Source: Moraxella sp. FZFQ2102 (lineage in GTDB: Bacteria > Pseudomonadota > Gammaproteobacteria > Pseudomonadales > Moraxellaceae). Taken from it: a stretch of 64,000 bases of DNA. Position numbers and translations under genes: made by a program. The notes beneath the pieces were generated by a model. The model was not told the origin of the DNA, made no database searches, and saw only the letters and a list, made by a program, of their open reading frames with translations. The stretch is taken from positions 372,001 to 436,000 of the forward strand of contig NZ_CP099960.1 in the NCBI RefSeq assembly GCF_024137865.1, read 5' to 3'. Positions 28,580 through 37,830 of this stretch are shown one piece after another (positions within the stretch are counted from its first letter, which is position 1; each line of letters begins with the position of its first letter).

Positions 28580-29107
28580 CTATTCGGCATCCATTAAGCC
28601 AAATTGCCAAAACCGCTTAATCTCGCGCTGCTCATACGCCGACAGTGAAATCATCGGCGGTTCAACTGGTTCAACTGGTTCAACTGGTTCAACTGGTTCA
28701 ACTGGTTCAACTGGTTCAACTGGTTCAACTGGTTCAACTGGTTCAACTGGTTCAACTGGTTCAACTGGTTCAACTGGTTCAACTGGTTCAACTGGTTCAA
28801 CTGGTTCAACTGGTTCAACTGGTTCAACTGGTTCAACTGGTTCAACTGGTTCAACTGGTTCAACTGGTTTAACTGGTTTAACTGGTTTAACTGGTTTAAC
28901 TGGTTTAACTGGTTTAACTGGTTTAACTGGGGCAGTTTGCGCCTTTGGAATGAGTGTGTCAAGCCCTTTTTCGCTTGATTTTTTGGCAAGCGCTGGCGTG
29001 GCGTGGTGCACATCTTTCACCACTTCATTGAGCTGTCGCCCCGCTTGAATATTGGCAAGCAAGCTGTCCAAGCCCCGATTTGACCCCAATCCGCGTTTTT
29101 TTGACAT
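28580..29107 (-). CDS. ParB-N-terminus-like protein with VKP/VEP repeat rod, inserted between parA and parB
   Basis: 175 residues, not a known family. Residues 1-22 ([20 protein letters not shown]) closely copy the start of ParB, the region that stimulates ParA ATPase. A second GLDTLIP motif lies at 48-54. Residues 61-81 are seven VKP and 82-150 are 23 VEP tripeptides, a positively then negatively charged proline-rich rod like the KP/EP region of TonB. The tail ([23 protein letters not shown]) is unrelated to anything I recognise. It lacks the ParB CTP-binding and DNA-binding domains. The ATG is 8 bp after the parA stop, with AGGA overlapping that stop, so it is translationally coupled to parA. 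The N-terminal codons differ synonymously from parB at many positions, arguing for protein-level selection. A regulator or competitor acting on ParA is inferred, not shown. Confidence 0.75.
   Translation of the reverse strand: MSKKRGLGSNRGLDSLLANIQAGRQLNEVVKDVHHATPALAKKSSEKGLDTLIPKAQTAPVKPVKPVKPVKPVKPVKPVKPVEPVEPVEPVEPVEPVEPVEPVEPVEPVEPVEPVEPVEPVEPVEPVEPVEPVEPVEPVEPVEPVEPVEPPMISLSAYEQREIKRFWQFGLMDAE
28659..28928. repeat. 30-copy 9-bp tandem repeat (7 + 23 variant units)
   Basis: Plus-strand units are GGTTCAACT x23 (28659-28865) followed directly by GGTTTAACT x7 (28866-28928), without a single interruption. On the coding minus strand they read VEP and VKP. Because the unit is 9 bp, gain or loss of copies keeps the frame open. 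Confidence 0.97.
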
Positions 29108-29115
29108 GCTCTATC

Positions 29116-29892
29116 CTATCGAGCTGCCGTCTGTGTCAGCACTTCATTCATCAGCATATGATAAGCGATCGCGCCTTTGGATGATTTTTCATAGCCAAAA
29201 ATCGACTGTCCAAAACTTGGCGCTTCAGCAAGGCGAATATTGCGCGGAATGCTGGTTTGGTATACCAAATCGCCAAAGTGCTTGATAAGCTCAGCCGAGA
29301 CATCTTGCGCCAAGGTATTGCGGTTATCAAACAAAGTGCGCACCACGCCGCGAATGTGCAGCTTGTCATTGATAGATTTTAACTTCTCAATGGTTGCGAT
29401 GAGATCCGCCACCCCTTCTAGTGCATAGTATTCGCACTGCATCGGAATGATGACGCCATCAGTCGCCGCAAAGGCATTGACCGTAATCATGCTTAGGCTA
29501 GGCGCGCAGTCCATGATGATAAAATCATAATCAAGCTTGCCGTCTTTTTGTGCTTGTTCTAAGGCTTGCTTTAACAAAAACGGCGCATCACTCACCCCTG
29601 CCAATGACACATCGATGCCCGCCAAATCACGGTTTGCACCAATGACATCAAGCCCTGTTTCGGTCGTGATGATCGCATCTGCCAACGCCACGCCATCTAG
29701 TAGCACATCCGCCATGGTGTATTCCAAGGCATTTTTGTCCAAGCCAACACTGGTGGTGGCATTGCCTTGCGAATCCAAATCAATCATCAGCACTTTTTTC
29801 TTGGCAATCAGTGCCAGAGCAGACGCCAAATTAACCGTGGTCGTGGTTTTGCCAACGCCGCCTTTTTGGTTGGCAATTGCGATAATATCCAT
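29116..29892 (-). CDS. parA: Chromosome-partitioning ATPase ParA
   Basis: Walker-type ATPase that forms gradients on the nucleoid and moves ParB-parS complexes. The 258-residue protein starts directly with the deviant Walker A (IAIANQKGGVGKTTTTVNLASALA), followed by VLMIDLDSQGNATTSVG and YDFIIMDCAPSLSMITVNAFAA (Walker B). It lacks the N-terminal DNA-binding domain of plasmid ParA, so it is the chromosomal Soj type. It follows rsmG and is coupled to the downstream repeat protein. Confidence 0.96.
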   Translation of the reverse strand: MDIIAIANQKGGVGKTTTTVNLASALALIAKKKVLMIDLDSQGNATTSVGLDKNALEYTMADVLLDGVALADAIITTETGLDVIGANRDLAGIDVSLAGVSDAPFLLKQALEQAQKDGKLDYDFIIMDCAPSLSMITVNAFAATDGVIIPMQCEYYALEGVADLIATIEKLKSINDKLHIRGVVRTLFDNRNTLAQDVSAELIKHFGDLVYQTSIPRNIRLAEAPSFGQSIFGYEKSSKGAIAYHMLMNEVLTQTAAR

Positions 29893-29940
29893 AATAAACC
29901 TAAAATAATACTTATAAATTAAATAAAAAATTTTACAAAA

Positions 29941-30621
29941 TTAGCGGTTCAAATACACCACGCAGCGATCATCATTAAGCTTTGGCACTTGAATGGTTTT
30001 TACGCTAATTTGCCATGCATCCAAGCCTTGCTTTTCATCATCGCTTGGCACTTTGCCTTTCATCGCATACAGCATACCATTATCGGTAAGACAAGGCTCA
30101 GCAAGTTTTACAAAGTCACTAAGACTTGCAAAAGCTCGCGATGTGATCACATCATAAGCTTGTGACTTATCCTCGTGGTGATGCTCGATACGGCTTGCGA
30201 TCGGCGTGATATTTTTAAGTCCGATTTCACTGGCGATCTGACGAATAAAGCGGATTTTCTTAGAGTTACTATCCAGCGCATCCACTTGCCAATCATCACG
30301 AATGATGGCGATAATCACCGATGGCAAGCCTGCGCCTGTGCCGATGTCAAGCAACTTGACGCCTGCACGCTCAGCAAACGGCAAATCAGGAATAATCGCC
30401 ATGCAGTCAAAAATATGCTTAATCAGCGCATCATCAGGATCGGTGATCGCAGTCAAATTATACGCCTTGCCCCACAGCAACAGTCCATCCAAATAGCGCA
30501 AAATCTGCAAAGTCTTGTCATCATTAAGCGCGATACCAAGGCTTGCGGCAGCGTCCTTGATAGCGGCAGCGAAGGTGTCAGCTTTGTGCGAAATTTTTGA
30601 AAATTTGACAGTCATCGTCAT
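29941..30621 (-). CDS. rsmG: 16S rRNA m7G527 methyltransferase RsmG
   Basis: Methylates G527 of 16S rRNA using S-adenosylmethionine. About 226 residues. The SAM-binding signature LLDIGTGAGLPSVIIAI is intact, as are NLTAITDPDDALIKHIFDCM and the YDVITSRAFASLSDF motif. Possible starts are ATG at 30621 (MTMTVKFSK) and 30615 (MTVKFSK). It lies 48 bp upstream of parA, the normal position of rsmG in gammaproteobacterial partition loci. Confidence 0.94.
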   Translation of the reverse strand: MTMTVKFSKISHKADTFAAAIKDAAASLGIALNDDKTLQILRYLDGLLLWGKAYNLTAITDPDDALIKHIFDCMAIIPDLPFAERAGVKLLDIGTGAGLPSVIIAIIRDDWQVDALDSNSKKIRFIRQIASEIGLKNITPIASRIEHHHEDKSQAYDVITSRAFASLSDFVKLAEPCLTDNGMLYAMKGKVPSDDEKQGLDAWQISVKTIQVPKLNDDRCVVYLNR

Positions 30622-30848
30622 CCAAAACAGCAAAGAAAAATGAAAGTAAAAACTACCCTATTTTATCATGCTTTAATCTGCTAAAATAGCCTTTTTGATG
30701 GCAGTGTGCAAGTTTTTGACAAAATGTTGGTGCTTTGGCGATATTTTGTGAAATTTTTACTTAGATTGTGTATTTTTATAAAATTATTTATTTAGTTTTA
30801 TAAACCCCACCTGACCATCACCAGAATTTAAAAACACCACAACGATTT

Positions 30849-33230
30849 ATGAAACCCGAAGATTATCAAAATTTACTAAACTCTCATAAGCTAGAAATCA
30901 GCGCGCTCAAACGCTACACCAATCCCGAGAGCCTACCCAAAAATAGCCGAGTAAAACTACCAAAGCCTGCCATTGACTTTGGACAAAAACGCGCCATCAA
31001 AGCGATCAACACCGCGCTTGATATTCGCGCTAATGGCTATCATGTGTTCGCCGTCGGTGAAAATGGCTTGGGCAAACGCACGCTGATCACGCGTCTATTA
31101 TCCGAGCGCGCCAAAGCCATGCCGACGCCCAATGACTGGGTTTATGTGCATAATTTTGCTGATTCGCGCCGTCCAATTGCCATTGATTTTCCGGCAGGAT
31201 TGGCGGCAAGCTTTCAATCAAAGACGCACAAACTATGGCAGATGGCGAAGAAAAAATTGGCCGCCAAATTGCTTGGCGACACCCACCAAAGCCACATTGA
31301 CGCTATCAAAAATAACATCACCATTGCCCAGAATGAACGCTTTGCCGCGATCAATGCCAAGGCGGTGAATTTTAACTTAATCTTAAAATCATCTGCTGAT
31401 GGTCGTACGCAGTTTGTCGCCATCGATGAGCATAAACCCATTGACACCGATGCACTTGCCAAGCTACAAAAACAGCTTGCCAATGCACAGCTTGAGCTAG
31501 AAGATCTGGAAGATGCGACGCATGACGCACTTGATAAGCTGCACCAAAGCACAGCAGAAAAAGTGCTTGAGCCGATGTTTCGCCCTGTCTTGACAGCGTT
31601 TAAAGATTTTCCAAAAGCCATCCGCCACTTGCACGCCATGCGCGATGACATGGTCAAAAATATCGCACGCATCATCAATGAAGATGATGAAGATTTCGTC
31701 CCTGCGGTGCTGTCAGATGTGCCGAGCCGCTATGCGGTCAATGTACTGGTGAGTCATAAGGCAGGAACAGGTGCGCCGATTGTTTTTGAAGATTTGCCGA
31801 CGCATTTGAACTTACTTGGTCATATCGAATACACCACAGAGCTTGGCACGGTACTGACCGATGTCAGCATGATTCGCGCAGGTGCGCTGCACAAGGCAAA
31901 TGGCGGATTTTTGCTGCTTGAAGCGCAAAGCCTACTTGAGCATCCTTATGCATGGCAAGGGCTCAAGCGCGCACTACAGTCCAAGCAAATCAAAATCTCA
32001 AGCCTTGAGCAGATGCTCACCTTGACAGGCAGTCTGTCACTTGAGCCTGACAGCGTCGATTTGGATGTCAAAGTCATCTTGCTTGGTGAAGCTGATCTTT
32101 ATTATGAATTATTAGAATTTGAACCTGAATTTAATTCAGTGTTTAAAATTCGTGCTGATTTTCACGATACCATCGCGCGCACCGCCGAGAGCGAAACAGG
32201 ACTGGTGTGTAAGATGGTGGACATGGTCAAAGGCTATGAACTGCCGCACTTTGATAATACTGCGATGGCAGCGATTATCGATGAGTTATCTAAGCTTGCC
32301 GATGACAAAAATAAGCTTGATCTACACGCCAATCGCTTATCTGCACTGATGGTCGAATCGGCGCGTATCGCGATGATGAACGGCGATAAAATGGTTGGTG
32401 CAAACCATGTCAAATCTGCACTTGCTGATATGTTTGAGCGCACAAGCTACCTACAAGAGCTGTACTGGCAAGAGATCGAAAACGGTCAGCAAATCATCAG
32501 CACCACAGGGCGCGCCACAGGGCAAATCAACGCCCTAACGGTCATTAGCTATGCTGACAGTGAGTTTGGTCTGCCTGCGCGCTTGACGGCATTGATTCAG
32601 CCGAATTTCGGTCATGGCGAAATCCTAGATATCGAGCGAGATGTCGAACTTGGTGGTAGTCTGCACGCCAAAGGAATGCTGATCATGTCAAGTTTTCTGC
32701 GCTCATTGTTTAGTGAATTTCATGAATTGAACTTCAGTGCATCACTGGCGTTTGAACAAAGTTATGCACATATCGATGGCGACAGTGCCACACTGGCTGA
32801 GTGCTGCGCGCTGTTATCTGCGCTTGCCGATGTGCCGATTGCCCAAAATCTTGCCATTACAGGCTCGATGAATCAGCTGGGACAAGCGCAAGCGGTCGGT
32901 GGCGTGAATGCCAAGATCGCAGGCTTTTTTGATGCTTGTGTCGAAAAAGGACTTGATGGCACACAAGGGGTTATTCTGCCACGCACAAACCTTGATCAGC
33001 TCATGCTCAGAGATGACATCGTCGCTGCCTGCGCTGCCGATCAATTCGCCATCTATGCCATCGACGACATCCGCCAAGCACTCACCCTGCTCACCGGCAT
33101 GGCGGTCGATGATAAGAACAAAAATGGTGAATATAAGAAAACCACGCTGTTTGGTAAAATCGCCAAACGCTTAGCATCATGGGAAGATGATGACGATGAT
33201 AAATCCGATAAAGATATGAAGAAAAAATAA
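30849..33230 (+). CDS. Lon-related ATP-dependent protease (YcbZ/LrpA-like)
   Basis: A 793-residue Lon-family protein. The N-terminal AAA+ part has a modified P-loop GENGLGKRTL (Arg in place of the usual Ser/Thr) and a coiled, charged insertion (~180-230). The C-terminal Lon protease domain shows HIDGDSATLAECCALLSAL with the catalytic Ser, ITGSMNQLGQAQAVGGVNAKIAGFFDAC with the catalytic Lys, and GVILPRTN. This pattern is the Lon-related/YcbZ group rather than LonA. Its targets are unknown. The chain ends in an acidic-basic tail (DDDDDKSDKDMKKK). It stands apart from rsmG, divergently. Confidence 0.92.
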   Translation: MKPEDYQNLLNSHKLEISALKRYTNPESLPKNSRVKLPKPAIDFGQKRAIKAINTALDIRANGYHVFAVGENGLGKRTLITRLLSERAKAMPTPNDWVYVHNFADSRRPIAIDFPAGLAASFQSKTHKLWQMAKKKLAAKLLGDTHQSHIDAIKNNITIAQNERFAAINAKAVNFNLILKSSADGRTQFVAIDEHKPIDTDALAKLQKQLANAQLELEDLEDATHDALDKLHQSTAEKVLEPMFRPVLTAFKDFPKAIRHLHAMRDDMVKNIARIINEDDEDFVPAVLSDVPSRYAVNVLVSHKAGTGAPIVFEDLPTHLNLLGHIEYTTELGTVLTDVSMIRAGALHKANGGFLLLEAQSLLEHPYAWQGLKRALQSKQIKISSLEQMLTLTGSLSLEPDSVDLDVKVILLGEADLYYELLEFEPEFNSVFKIRADFHDTIARTAESETGLVCKMVDMVKGYELPHFDNTAMAAIIDELSKLADDKNKLDLHANRLSALMVESARIAMMNGDKMVGANHVKSALADMFERTSYLQELYWQEIENGQQIISTTGRATGQINALTVISYADSEFGLPARLTALIQPNFGHGEILDIERDVELGGSLHAKGMLIMSSFLRSLFSEFHELNFSASLAFEQSYAHIDGDSATLAECCALLSALADVPIAQNLAITGSMNQLGQAQAVGGVNAKIAGFFDACVEKGLDGTQGVILPRTNLDQLMLRDDIVAACAADQFAIYAIDDIRQALTLLTGMAVDDKNKNGEYKKTTLFGKIAKRLASWEDDDDDKSDKDMKKK

Positions 33231-33283
33231 TCTATCTTTATCAATAATATGATGAATAATTGCCATTGATTATTTAGTAAATT

Positions 33284-34024
33284 ATGACAAAATCAAAAAC
33301 CCTAAGCGCTGTCAAAGCCGGCAAAACCAGTAAGCTTGCCACAGCAAAAACCGCCGATACGCCGCCATCACGCCCAATGAGCGAACCAAAGCGTGTATCA
33401 TTTTTTCAAAAGCTTGCCAAGCATATCAAAGAACCTGTCACTGAGCTGAATTATTCGAGCGACTTTGAGCTATTGATCGCGGTGATGCTCTCAGCCCAAG
33501 CCACAGATAAAAGCGTGAACATCGCTACCGATAAGCTATTTAAAGTGGCAAATACACCACAAGCGATACTTGATCTAGGTTTGGATGGTCTAAAATCTTA
33601 TATTAGCTCCATCGGCTTATATAATTCAAAAGCCACCAATGTGATCAAAACTTGCCAAGATTTGCTTGATAAGCATGGCGGGCAAGTACCCCGTACTCGA
33701 GCCGAGCTTGAAGCCTTGGCGGGCGTGGGTCGCAAGACTGCCAATGTCGTGTTAAATACCGCATTCGGTCAGCCTGTGATGGCGGTAGATACACACATTT
33801 TTCGCGTTGGTAATCGCACGGGGCTTGCCACTGGCAAAACTGTCCTAGCGGTCGAAAAAGCACTGATGAAACGCATTCCGACGCAGTATCTGGTCGATGC
33901 GCACCATTATCTGATCCTGCACGGCCGCTACACTTGTATGGCGCGCAGCCCTAAGTGCGGTGCGTGCGTGGTGTTTGATGAATGTATGTTTAAAGATAAG
34001 GAAAAATGGGCACAGATTGACTGA
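33284..34024 (+). CDS. nth: Endonuclease III with basic N-terminal tail
   Basis: DNA glycosylase/AP lyase that removes oxidised pyrimidines. 246 residues, about 30 longer than E. coli Nth owing to a Lys/Ser/Thr/Ala-rich start (TKSKTLSAVKAGKTSKLATAK). The helix-hairpin-helix with catalytic Lys (LEALAGVGRKTANVVLNTAFG), the catalytic Asp (VDTHIFRVGNR) and the 4Fe-4S cluster motif Cys-X6-Cys-X2-Cys-X5-Cys (CMARSPKCGACVVFDEC) are complete. It lies 53 bp after the Lon-related gene. Confidence 0.95.
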   Translation: MTKSKTLSAVKAGKTSKLATAKTADTPPSRPMSEPKRVSFFQKLAKHIKEPVTELNYSSDFELLIAVMLSAQATDKSVNIATDKLFKVANTPQAILDLGLDGLKSYISSIGLYNSKATNVIKTCQDLLDKHGGQVPRTRAELEALAGVGRKTANVVLNTAFGQPVMAVDTHIFRVGNRTGLATGKTVLAVEKALMKRIPTQYLVDAHHYLILHGRYTCMARSPKCGACVVFDECMFKDKEKWAQID

Positions 34025-34139
34025 GCTTTGCCGCTTTTTCCTTCCAAAAACCCAAGCTTTTTTAGCAAAAATTTGTTATTATATGCCGTTTTTCTGGGCG
34101 AATTTTTATACAGATTTTTAGACAATTTGACGGTCAATT

Positions 34140-35867
34140 ATGAATATTCAACAATTATTAAATGATAAAGTCTATCAAGCGATGATCGCAGCGGGCGCAA
34201 GCGAAGATGCGCAAGCCTTGGTGCGTCAGTCAGGCAAGCCACAATTTGGTGATTATCAAGCCAATGGTATCATGGGCGCTGCCAAAAAACTGGGCAAAAA
34301 TCCTCGTGAATTCGCCCAAAGCGTATTAGATCACCTAGACCTTAGCGAAATCGCTGACAAAACTGAAATCGCAGGTGCGGGTTTTATCAATATTTTCTTA
34401 AAAAATGATTGGATTGCAAACAGTGCCAATGCTGCCAATAGCAATGACAAACTTGGCGTAAACACCACCCAAAATCAGCGCGTCGTCGTCGATTATTCAT
34501 CGCCAAATGTCGCCAAAGAAATGCATGTCGGTCATCTACGCTCGACCATCATCGGTGACAGTGTCGTGCGTACACTTGAGTTTCTGGGCAATACCGTCAT
34601 CCGCGCCAACCATGTCGGCGACTGGGGCACGCAGTTTGGTATGCTGATCGCTTATCTTGAAAAAATGCAAAACGAAAACGCCACCGATATGGATCTATCC
34701 GACATCGAAGAGTTTTATCGTCAAGCGAAATTAAACTATGATAACGATGAGGCCTTTGCTGAGAAATCGCGCAATTATGTGGTCAAGCTACAAAGTGGCG
34801 ATGAGTATTGCTTGTCAATGTGGCGTAAGCTTGTCGATATCACCATGACCCAATGCCAAGCGACTTATGATCGCATGAATGTGACTTTAACGCCAAATGA
34901 TGTCATGGGTGAAAGCCTGTATAACCCAATGCTACCACAAGTTGTGCAAGCACTCAAGGATCAAGGCTTGGCAGTTGAAGATGATGGCGCTGTTGTTGTA
35001 TTTTTAGATGAATTTAAAAACAAAGACGGCGAGCCAATGGGTGTCATCATTCAGAAAAAAGACGGCGGCTATTTATATACCACCACCGATATCGCCGCTG
35101 CCAAGTACCGCTATGAGACCTTGCAAGGCGATCGTGCATTGGTCTTTACCGATGCTCGTCAAGCACAGCACATGGCACAGGCTTGGCTCATCACTCGAAA
35201 AGCTGGCTTTGTGCCTGAGTCATTCAGCCTTGAGCACTTCACTTTCGGCATGATGCTTGGCAAAGATGGCAAACCCTTCAAAACCCGTACAGGCGGTACA
35301 GTAAAACTTAACGATCTACTGGACGAAGCCATCGAGCGCGCCACCGTGCTGATCAATGAGAAAAACCCTGATTTGACCGACAGCGAAAAACAAGCGGTCA
35401 TCAACGCCGTCGCCATCGGTGCGGTGAAATATGCCGATTTGTCAAAAAACCGCAACACTGACTATGTGTTTGATTGGGATAATATGCTGTCGTTCGAAGG
35501 CAATACCGCGCCATATATGCAATATGCCTACACGCGCATCCGCTCAATCTTCGCCAAAGCTGGCATCGATGGCAACAGCTTAACGGGCGACATCACCATC
35601 AGCGATGATAAAGAGCGCGCATTGGCGGTGAAACTATTGCAATTTGAAGAAGTGCTATTGTCCGTTGCCAAAGATGGCTTGCCACATTTATTGTGCCAAT
35701 ATCTGTTTGAATTGGCGGGGGTGTTCTCAGGCTTTTATGAAGCCTGCCCGATTCTATCAGCGGACGAAGCAACCAAAACCAGTCGCTTACTATTGGCAAA
35801 TCTGACCGCCAAAACCTTAAAACAAGGTTTGGATTTGCTTGGCATTAAGACTGTTGAAAAGATGTGA
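34140..35867 (+). CDS. argS: Arginyl-tRNA synthetase
   Basis: Class I synthetase charging tRNA-Arg. The 575-residue chain has the N-terminal Add1 domain, the HIGH-type motif in [20 protein letters not shown] (residues ~121-140), the family block [14 protein letters not shown], and the C-terminal anticodon-binding DALR domain ([25 protein letters not shown]). Class I enzymes of this family often lack a canonical KMSKS; here the corresponding segment is [11 protein letters not shown] terminator follows 15 bp after the stop. Confidence 0.96.
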   Translation: MNIQQLLNDKVYQAMIAAGASEDAQALVRQSGKPQFGDYQANGIMGAAKKLGKNPREFAQSVLDHLDLSEIADKTEIAGAGFINIFLKNDWIANSANAANSNDKLGVNTTQNQRVVVDYSSPNVAKEMHVGHLRSTIIGDSVVRTLEFLGNTVIRANHVGDWGTQFGMLIAYLEKMQNENATDMDLSDIEEFYRQAKLNYDNDEAFAEKSRNYVVKLQSGDEYCLSMWRKLVDITMTQCQATYDRMNVTLTPNDVMGESLYNPMLPQVVQALKDQGLAVEDDGAVVVFLDEFKNKDGEPMGVIIQKKDGGYLYTTTDIAAAKYRYETLQGDRALVFTDARQAQHMAQAWLITRKAGFVPESFSLEHFTFGMMLGKDGKPFKTRTGGTVKLNDLLDEAIERATVLINEKNPDLTDSEKQAVINAVAIGAVKYADLSKNRNTDYVFDWDNMLSFEGNTAPYMQYAYTRIRSIFAKAGIDGNSLTGDITISDDKERALAVKLLQFEEVLLSVAKDGLPHLLCQYLFELAGVFSGFYEACPILSADEATKTSRLLLANLTAKTLKQGLDLLGIKTVEKM

Positions 35868-35881
35868 TTTAATGATGTTGC

Positions 35882-35911
35882 GGGGTGTGTTATATACACC
35901 CCACTTTTTTA
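35882..35911 (+). terminator. Terminator of argS
   Basis: GGGGTGT / ACACCCC stem with a 7-nt loop followed shortly by TTTTTT. Confidence 0.7.
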
Positions 35912-36100
35912 AATGATTAAGATATTATTTAAATCAGCTGTTCGCACCATTAAGATTCTGATGTGTCCAATTCTCAAAGAAATTTTGCCAAAATTATCAT
36001 AAAATTCAAACATCTGCATTCAATTGAAGCATATAGCACCCCCTAAATTTTTATTTATTCAAATAATTTCTATAAATTTAAATAAAATTAAATAAAATTA

Positions 36101-36125
36101 AGGGCGTATCAATAACGCCCTTTTA
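36101..36125. terminator. Terminator facing the flavin reductase/mesDX genes
   Basis: AGGGCGT / ACGCCCT stem with T run on the plus side and a weaker TTAATTTT on the minus side, 44 bp after the flavin reductase stop. Confidence 0.6.
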
Positions 36126-36168
36126 TCATTCCAAGATAACGATTTGACCTTATCGGAAAAACAATCCA

Positions 36169-36657
36169 CTACCCTTGCGCCACCACCGAATGATACGCGC
36201 GATCACAATAAGCCAAGCCCTTTGCTGTACCATCACCTGACTTAACGGCAATGATTTTACAGATAAAAATACTGTGCGTGCCGACGGTTTTGATCTCGTC
36301 AATCTGACAATCAAAGCTCACCAAGCTATCGCACAAAACTGGCGAACCTGTGGCAAGCATCGTCCACCCTGCCTTGGCAAATCGCTCATCGGCAGTCAAA
36401 GGCGATGCAAACACACCCGATAAATCCGCTTGGCGCTCGCTCAAAGTATTGACGCACAGCACCTGATTTTCGACAAAATGCTCATACGAGCGCGCATTGC
36501 CGTTCATGCACACAAGCAAAGTCGGCGGCGTATCGGTAACACTGCACACCGCCGATGCGGTAAAACCATGCCGACCCGATTTGCCATCGGTGGTGACGAT
36601 ATGTACAGCGCTGACAAGCTTGGACATCGCATTTCTAAATTCTGTATTTGTAATCAT
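36169..36657 (-). CDS. Flavin reductase (HpaC/RutF-like)
   Basis: A ~162-residue NAD(P)H:flavin oxidoreductase of the small flavin-reductase domain family. Diagnostic stretches are FRNAMSKLVSAVHIVTTDGKSGRHGFTASAVCSVTDTPPTLLVCMN near the N-terminus, and CVNTLSERQADLSGVFA and HSIFICKII later. The ATG at 36657 is chosen because the family starts near TEFRNAMS. These enzymes supply reduced FMN or FAD to a partner oxygenase. Lying 87 bp downstream of mesD on the same strand, it may deliver reduced flavin to the oxygen-dependent MesD/MesX methionine synthase; this link is inferred from position. Confidence 0.88.
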   Translation of the reverse strand: MITNTEFRNAMSKLVSAVHIVTTDGKSGRHGFTASAVCSVTDTPPTLLVCMNGNARSYEHFVENQVLCVNTLSERQADLSGVFASPLTADERFAKAGWTMLATGSPVLCDSLVSFDCQIDEIKTVGTHSIFICKIIAVKSGDGTAKGLAYCDRAYHSVVAQG

Positions 36658-36744
36658 TGCTTCACTTATATTTATAAAAAATTTGAGCAAAAGTCAGGAT
36701 TACTCCCAACTTTTGCTATTTGATTGAATTATTCTGCAAATCGC

Positions 36745-37773
36745 TTAAGACAGTTCAGCACGCACCAGTGCCGCCCCTGCTGCGAGTGCTTCAAGCTTGC
36801 CGCGAGCCACAGAGCGAGATAGAGGCGCCATGCCGCAGTTGGTGCAAGGATACAGCTTGTCCGCATCGACAAATTGCAAAGCTTTACGCAAAGTATCCGC
36901 CACCGCTTCAGGCGTCTCTATCGCATTGGTCGCCACATCGATCGCACCCACCATGACTTTTTTACCACGCAACAGCTCAATCAAATCCATCGGCACGCGC
37001 GAATTTTGACACTCAAGCGAGACGATGTCAATGTTTGATTGCTGAAGCTTCGGGAAGCTTTCTTCGTACTGTCGCCATTCACTGCCCAGCGTTTTTTTCC
37101 AGTCGTTATTCGCTTCAATACCATAGCCATAGCAGATGTGTACGGCGGTTTCACACTTCAGCCCTTCGATGGCACGCTCAAGTGCTGCTACGCCCCAATC
37201 ATTTAATTCATCAAAAAATACATTAAAAGCTGGCTCATCAAACTGGATAATATCCACGCCACAAGCTTCCAGTTCTTTGGCTTCTTCGTTAAGAATTTTT
37301 GCAAATTCCCATGCCAATTTCTCACGGCTTTTATAATGCGCATCATACAAAGTATCAATCATGGTCATCGGCCCTGGCAATGCCCATTTGATCGGCTTAT
37401 CAGTATGCTGACGCAAAAATTTGGCATCATCGACGAATACCGACTTTGGACGAGACACCGCACCGACAACTGTCGGCACGCTGGCATCATAGCGGTTGCG
37501 GATACGCACGGTTTCTCGCTGATTAAAATCCACACCGTCTAGATGCTCGATGAATGTCGTCACAAAATGCTGGCGTGTCTGCTCGCCATCGCTGACGATA
37601 TCAATGCCTGCACTGATTTGCTCTTGGAGTGATACCAATAGTGCATCTTGCTTGGCCTCACGCAGTGCATCGCCCGACAGTTTCCACGGCGACCACAGTT
37701 TTTCAGGCTCGGCAAGCCATACAGGTTTTGGCAAGCTGCCTGCGGTTGATGTTGGTAATAATAGTTTGCTCAT
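36745..37773 (-). CDS. mesD: Folate-independent methionine synthase MesD (core-MetE family)
   Basis: A 342-residue protein equal to only the C-terminal catalytic half of MetE. The zinc ligands are readable: His212 and Cys214 (AVHICYG), Glu254 (VSLECQNS) and Cys313 (CTNCGM). GAIDVATNAIETPE is the downstream MetE-like block. It lacks the N-terminal folate-binding barrel, so it cannot be an ordinary MetE. Price and colleagues described MesD as an oxygen-requiring core-MetE that needs MesX (DUF1852); here the DUF1852 gene lies 57 bp upstream on the same strand, which makes the assignment strong. The methyl donor of MesD is not settled. Confidence 0.9.
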   Translation of the reverse strand: MSKLLLPTSTAGSLPKPVWLAEPEKLWSPWKLSGDALREAKQDALLVSLQEQISAGIDIVSDGEQTRQHFVTTFIEHLDGVDFNQRETVRIRNRYDASVPTVVGAVSRPKSVFVDDAKFLRQHTDKPIKWALPGPMTMIDTLYDAHYKSREKLAWEFAKILNEEAKELEACGVDIIQFDEPAFNVFFDELNDWGVAALERAIEGLKCETAVHICYGYGIEANNDWKKTLGSEWRQYEESFPKLQQSNIDIVSLECQNSRVPMDLIELLRGKKVMVGAIDVATNAIETPEAVADTLRKALQFVDADKLYPCTNCGMAPLSRSVARGKLEALAAGAALVRAELS

Positions 37774-37830
37774 GATATATTGCCTTTATAAATTTGTTTA
37801 ATTTCAAATACTTAATCTAATATACCACAA

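Larger units (their letters stand above)
35868..36168. other. Gene-free gap between argS and the flavin reductase gene
   Basis: About 300 bp of AT-rich sequence between convergent genes, holding terminators at 35882-35911 and 36101-36125. The first stem, GGGGTGT...ACACCCC, also resembles the dispersed GGTGCG palindromes. Nothing else recognised. Confidence 0.5.

Noticed and set aside
28645..28872. Plus-strand frame of QLV repeats and minus-strand frame of QLN repeats over the 9-bp array
   Set aside because: They are alternative readings of the same tandem repeat; only the VKP/VEP frame has a ParB-like start, ribosome site and non-repeat ends.
28659..28928. CRISPR array
   Set aside because: Units are 9 bp, contiguous and without spacers, and no cas gene is near.
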